DNA from: Rhizopus arrhizus
Lineage: Eukaryota; Mucoromycota; Mucoromycetes; Mucorales; Rhizopodaceae
DNA length: 64,000 nt
Assembly: GCA_024220505.1 (NCBI GenBank)
Contig: JAKZZE010000021.1
Span: 62,001-126,000 of the forward strand
Direction: 5' to 3'
Shown here: one piece after another, positions 62,690 to 64,000 of the stretch
Position numbering within the stretch: position 1 is the stretch's first letter
Layout of the letters: each line of letters starts with the position of its first letter
Translations under genes and position numbers: made by a program
The notes under the pieces: model-generated
What the model saw: only the letters and a program-made list of their open reading frames with translations
Databases searched by the model: none
What the model was told of the DNA's origin: nothing

Positions 62690-64000
62690 TTTTGATTTTT
62701 TTTTTCTTTGCTTATTAAGTGATTCTACAAAATTCTGAACAAATAAATCATAATTCGTTACAAGCCCAAAGGTACTACAAGTCCTAAAAATACTATAGAT
62801 CCCAAAGAAACAACAGTGAGAAACAGGATCCTGTAATTCAAATGGATTTACATTTAATAAATAAACTAAAAGTCCGTAGAAAGAAAGGCGCCAACAGAAA
62901 TTGTCAAGAAAGCCGAGGAAATGAAGATATCTCTGCATGGAGTCTAGGACGCGTCCCGCCATGAGTGATATCAATGATGTACGCAGTAGAGGCAAGCAGG
63001 ATTACAGTAGTTTTAGATAGTGTTTTATCGTTGGAAGGAAGAGACGCATCGGAGAGAGAAAGGCAAATGGCCGTGCGATTATTAATCACAATGTCTTCAA
63101 AAGGACGAGGAAATATATCCATGGCGTAAAAAAGCAGTCGAAACGAGCTATCAATGTGGCAAAGGGCTTTAGGACGAAGATGAACAAACAAAAGTTGTAT
63201 GCGATAGTTATGGTCAGGCAAAGTGGAACCATGGTTTGGAAGACAGTGATAAAAAAAAGTCAACCAGATGAGGAACTACAAAGGCACAGCCGATATTTGA
63301 TTCAGCCCAAAAAGTACTATATTAGGGGCTGCAGGAAAAGCGCCAAAAGTAGCAGGAGTCAGCGATGCTGGAGCACACCCAGTTGAATAGCAGGATCAAG
63401 TACATTGAAACCACCAAGGCGGCGAGATGTACACAGAGAAGGAATACTAATTTTGGGAAATTGTCGAAATTTCTCAAAAGAAGAAGCCATGGATTGTATG
63501 CGTTTCAAAAAGGATTCGGGAGGTATGGATAGAGCTCGTATGACATGCCAGAGACGAGGCAGGATCAAGGAATTCAAAATAGTGACTCTACCTCGGACCG
63601 AAAGAGAACGATGCGAGTAAACTTCACAAGCAGAGACAATTGATCGAACAATCTTATCAAGGAACTGGTTACGTTGAGAGACCGATGTATACAGTGGAAA
63701 TCCAAGGTAAACAATACAGGAGAGAGAACGACGGTCATGCCAAGAATAGATTCTATGAGAATGCAAATGGAATCTCCACAGTAACTGATATATGCCAGAA
63801 GAACCTGATAGTGAAAAAGCCTCGGCTTTGTGAAAAGGCAAATAAGTATTCCTACTCTTCAGGATTTTAAATCTGTCAATAGGATGTCTACCACAGCGGA
63901 ACAAACAGAAAAGATTACTAAGATCATTTTAAATGATTTCAGGATGTAATTGCTGTGGATACAAACAAGCCAAATGTTACACACCTCATTGAGTTCGAAA
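62690..64000 (-). pseudogene. LINE reverse transcriptase, 3' part, running off the right edge
   Basis: The minus strand reads YLGFPLYTSVSQRNQF, SVRGRVTILNSLILPRLWHV and SRRLGGFNVLDPAIQLGVLQHR, the region after the polymerase core in non-LTR retrotransposons. It then continues in other frames (FYHCLPNHGST, NFCWRLSFYGLLVYLL) to a Cys/His-like end near 62.7 kb. At least two frameshifts and stops break it. The polymerase core itself would lie beyond the window. It is probably of the same general LINE type as the pieces at 3.8-12.1 kb, but no overlap exists to test this. Confidence 0.75.

Noticed and set aside
1..64000. CRISPR arrays, bacterial operons, rRNA genes
   Set aside because: No spaced direct repeats, no Shine-Dalgarno-led gene runs and no rRNA-like segments were seen; introns and LTR elements show eukaryotic nuclear DNA.

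Overview
The window reads as nuclear DNA of a filamentous fungus, most likely Mucoromycota (Mucorales or a relative). The evidence is AT-rich sequence, single-copy fungal genes split by 40-66 nt GT..AG introns, fungal protein families (PEX11, SLM, SSH4, EFG1), and a mix of chromoviral Ty3 elements, DIRS, LINE, Tc1 and Merlin transposons. No species is claimed.

The layout is in two halves. Positions 1 to about 40.8 kb are a nest of transposable elements with no recognisable host gene. From left to right they are: the 5' part of a Ty3 element running off the left edge (A, 1-3556); part of a solo LTR (D); a LINE broken by an intact chromovirus (B, 4112-10124) and by a decayed Tc1-like element (10199-11828); an intact Tc1 transposon (12881-14474); a Merlin-like transposon with 1385-bp inverted arms (14475-17961); a 1067-bp unclassified repeat (ER) split by a Ty3 element (F, 18117-23908) that itself carries a solo LTR (J); a DIRS element split by another solo LTR (D); a solo LTR (A2) split by an intact chromovirus (C, 27250-33214); a second intact Tc1 copy (33601-35194); a second ER copy split by a solo LTR (G); a Ty3 tail; a dead Tc1; and a DIRS gag split by a solo LTR (I). 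Target-site duplications (TSDs) and two paralogous empty sites fix many of these events.

Positions 41.9 to 61.9 kb are a compact block of host genes, mostly on the minus strand: PEX11 (peroxisome division), a USP8/Doa4-type deubiquitinase, an AlkA/MAG1 DNA glycosylase, a type II membrane glycosyltransferase-like protein, a universal stress protein, an SLM-like BAR-PH protein, an SSH4/EAR1 SPRY adaptor (plus strand), EFG1 (rRNA processing) and a small secreted cysteine-rich protein. Gene models were assembled by hand from splice sites, and their lengths close in frame. SSH4 (Rsp5 adaptor) and the USP8/Doa4 enzyme belong to the same endosomal ubiquitin-sorting pathway, but adjacency is not evidence of co-regulation. 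LINE fragments lie at 47.5-48.9 kb and from 62.7 kb to the right edge. Between 52.0 and 54.9 kb lies a decayed gene with the C4 zinc ribbon and RDxN signature of the TnpB/Fanzor group.

Three observations stand out. First, the Merlin-like element has an intact five-exon transposase gene and huge near-perfect inverted arms. Second, elements A, B and C share a signature expected of self-primed (Tf1/sushi-type) reverse transcription, while F has an ordinary tRNA primer site. Third, there is the TnpB/Fanzor-like pseudogene.
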